5,553 bases of DNA from Desulfobacula sp. (GTDB lineage Bacteria > Desulfobacterota > Desulfobacteria > Desulfobacterales > Desulfobacteraceae): positions 1-5,553 of the forward strand of contig JAQICW010000546.1 in assembly GCA_027858355.1 (NCBI GenBank), in the 5' to 3' direction. The notes below the pieces were generated by a model. It worked only from the letters and a program-made list of their open reading frames with translations. It had not been told where the DNA came from and searched no databases. Position numbers and translations under genes: made by a program. This document shows positions 5,322-5,553 of this stretch, piece after piece. The first letter of the stretch is position 1, and each line of letters opens with the position of its first letter.

Positions 5322-5553
5322 TAAGAAAATGGTTATGCCTTAATTGACTGAACCTGTGCGGGAACTTTATTCAAAAGCATGCCCTGGAAGTTTCTTCTCT
5401 TGATTATTAAATTGATATCTAAAACAAATTAAATATCGAAAATCCTTTGGATAAATCGCTATTTGGCCATTTTGCTAAATCTGGCATTTTGGCCAAATGG
5501 TTGAATAAAGTTCCCGCACAGGTTCAGTCAATAAAGGCATAACCATTTTCTTA
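5322..5553. mobile_element. MITE-like element with 53-bp terminal inverted repeats
   Basis: Bases 5322-5374 are the reverse complement of 5501-5553 at 52 of 53 positions; the only mismatch pairs 5342 with 5533. The arms enclose 126 bp with no coding frame worth calling, giving a 232-bp non-coding unit. That size and structure fit a miniature inverted-repeat transposable element mobilised in trans, or a long fold-back repeat. The right arm reaches the last base of the window, so the full arm length and any target duplication cannot be seen. The 84 bp between the ATPase stop and this element (5238-5321) hold nothing I can call beyond short imperfect palindromes. Confidence 0.6.
5461..5498. repeat. 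Internal palindrome of the inverted-repeat element
   Basis: ATTTGGCCA (5461-5469) pairs with TGGCCAAAT (5490-5498) around a 20-base loop. It abuts the inner edge of the right arm (5501), so the right end of the element could fold into a small hairpin next to the long stem. The left end has no matching structure, which makes the element asymmetric. Confidence 0.5.

Overview
The window looks like an accessory, mosaic stretch of a moderately AT-rich bacterial chromosome. The lineage is most likely Desulfobacterota, probably Desulfobacterales. This is inferred from protein style: the second histidine kinase starts with a 'KPTYEGLKQRVKDLEDE' coiled coil followed by stacked soluble PAS domains and a 'GGIAHDFNN' phosphoacceptor box, a layout I know from that group. 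No marker gene fixes the taxonomy.

Layout: (1) 1-~190, the tail of an open frame that could be a transposase C-terminus, followed by short repeats that may be an insertion-sequence end. (2) ~192-1034, a NarX/DegS-type (HisKA_3) histidine kinase that begins in the middle of a PAS domain right after those repeats, so it looks 5'-truncated. (3) 1131-2726, a complete soluble kinase with two PAS domains, HisKA and HATPase_c; its second PAS carries a Cys/His cluster and there is no receiver domain. (4) 2778-3296, minus strand, a RelE/ParE-type toxin and Phd/YefM-type antitoxin operon, convergent with the kinase and separated from it by a small GC-rich hairpin. Its promoter lies at 3302-3357, over four degenerate 9-bp repeats. 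(5) 3297-3887, a 591-bp patch without an intact gene. It holds a REP-like motif, the C-terminal remnant of a minus-strand DUF4143-type ATPase, an unrecognised 46-codon frame and a 20-bp direct repeat. (6) 3906-5237, an intact AAA_14/DUF4143 ATPase. (7) 5322-5553, a 232-bp element bounded by 53-bp near-perfect inverted repeats, MITE-like, with its right arm ending on the last base of the window.

How the parts work together: both kinases look cytoplasmic (no membrane segments) and should sense intracellular signals and phosphorylate response regulators, but no regulator is encoded here. The toxin-antitoxin pair is a self-contained autoregulated module. The ATPase belongs to a widespread, poorly characterised family common in variable regions. 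The density of remnants and repeats suggests a site of repeated insertion and decay. I did not find a convincing new multi-gene system. The most unusual items are the TGACTT-box repeat in front of the ATPase, the 9-bp repeat array at the toxin-antitoxin promoter, the Cys/His PAS and the long inverted-repeat element.
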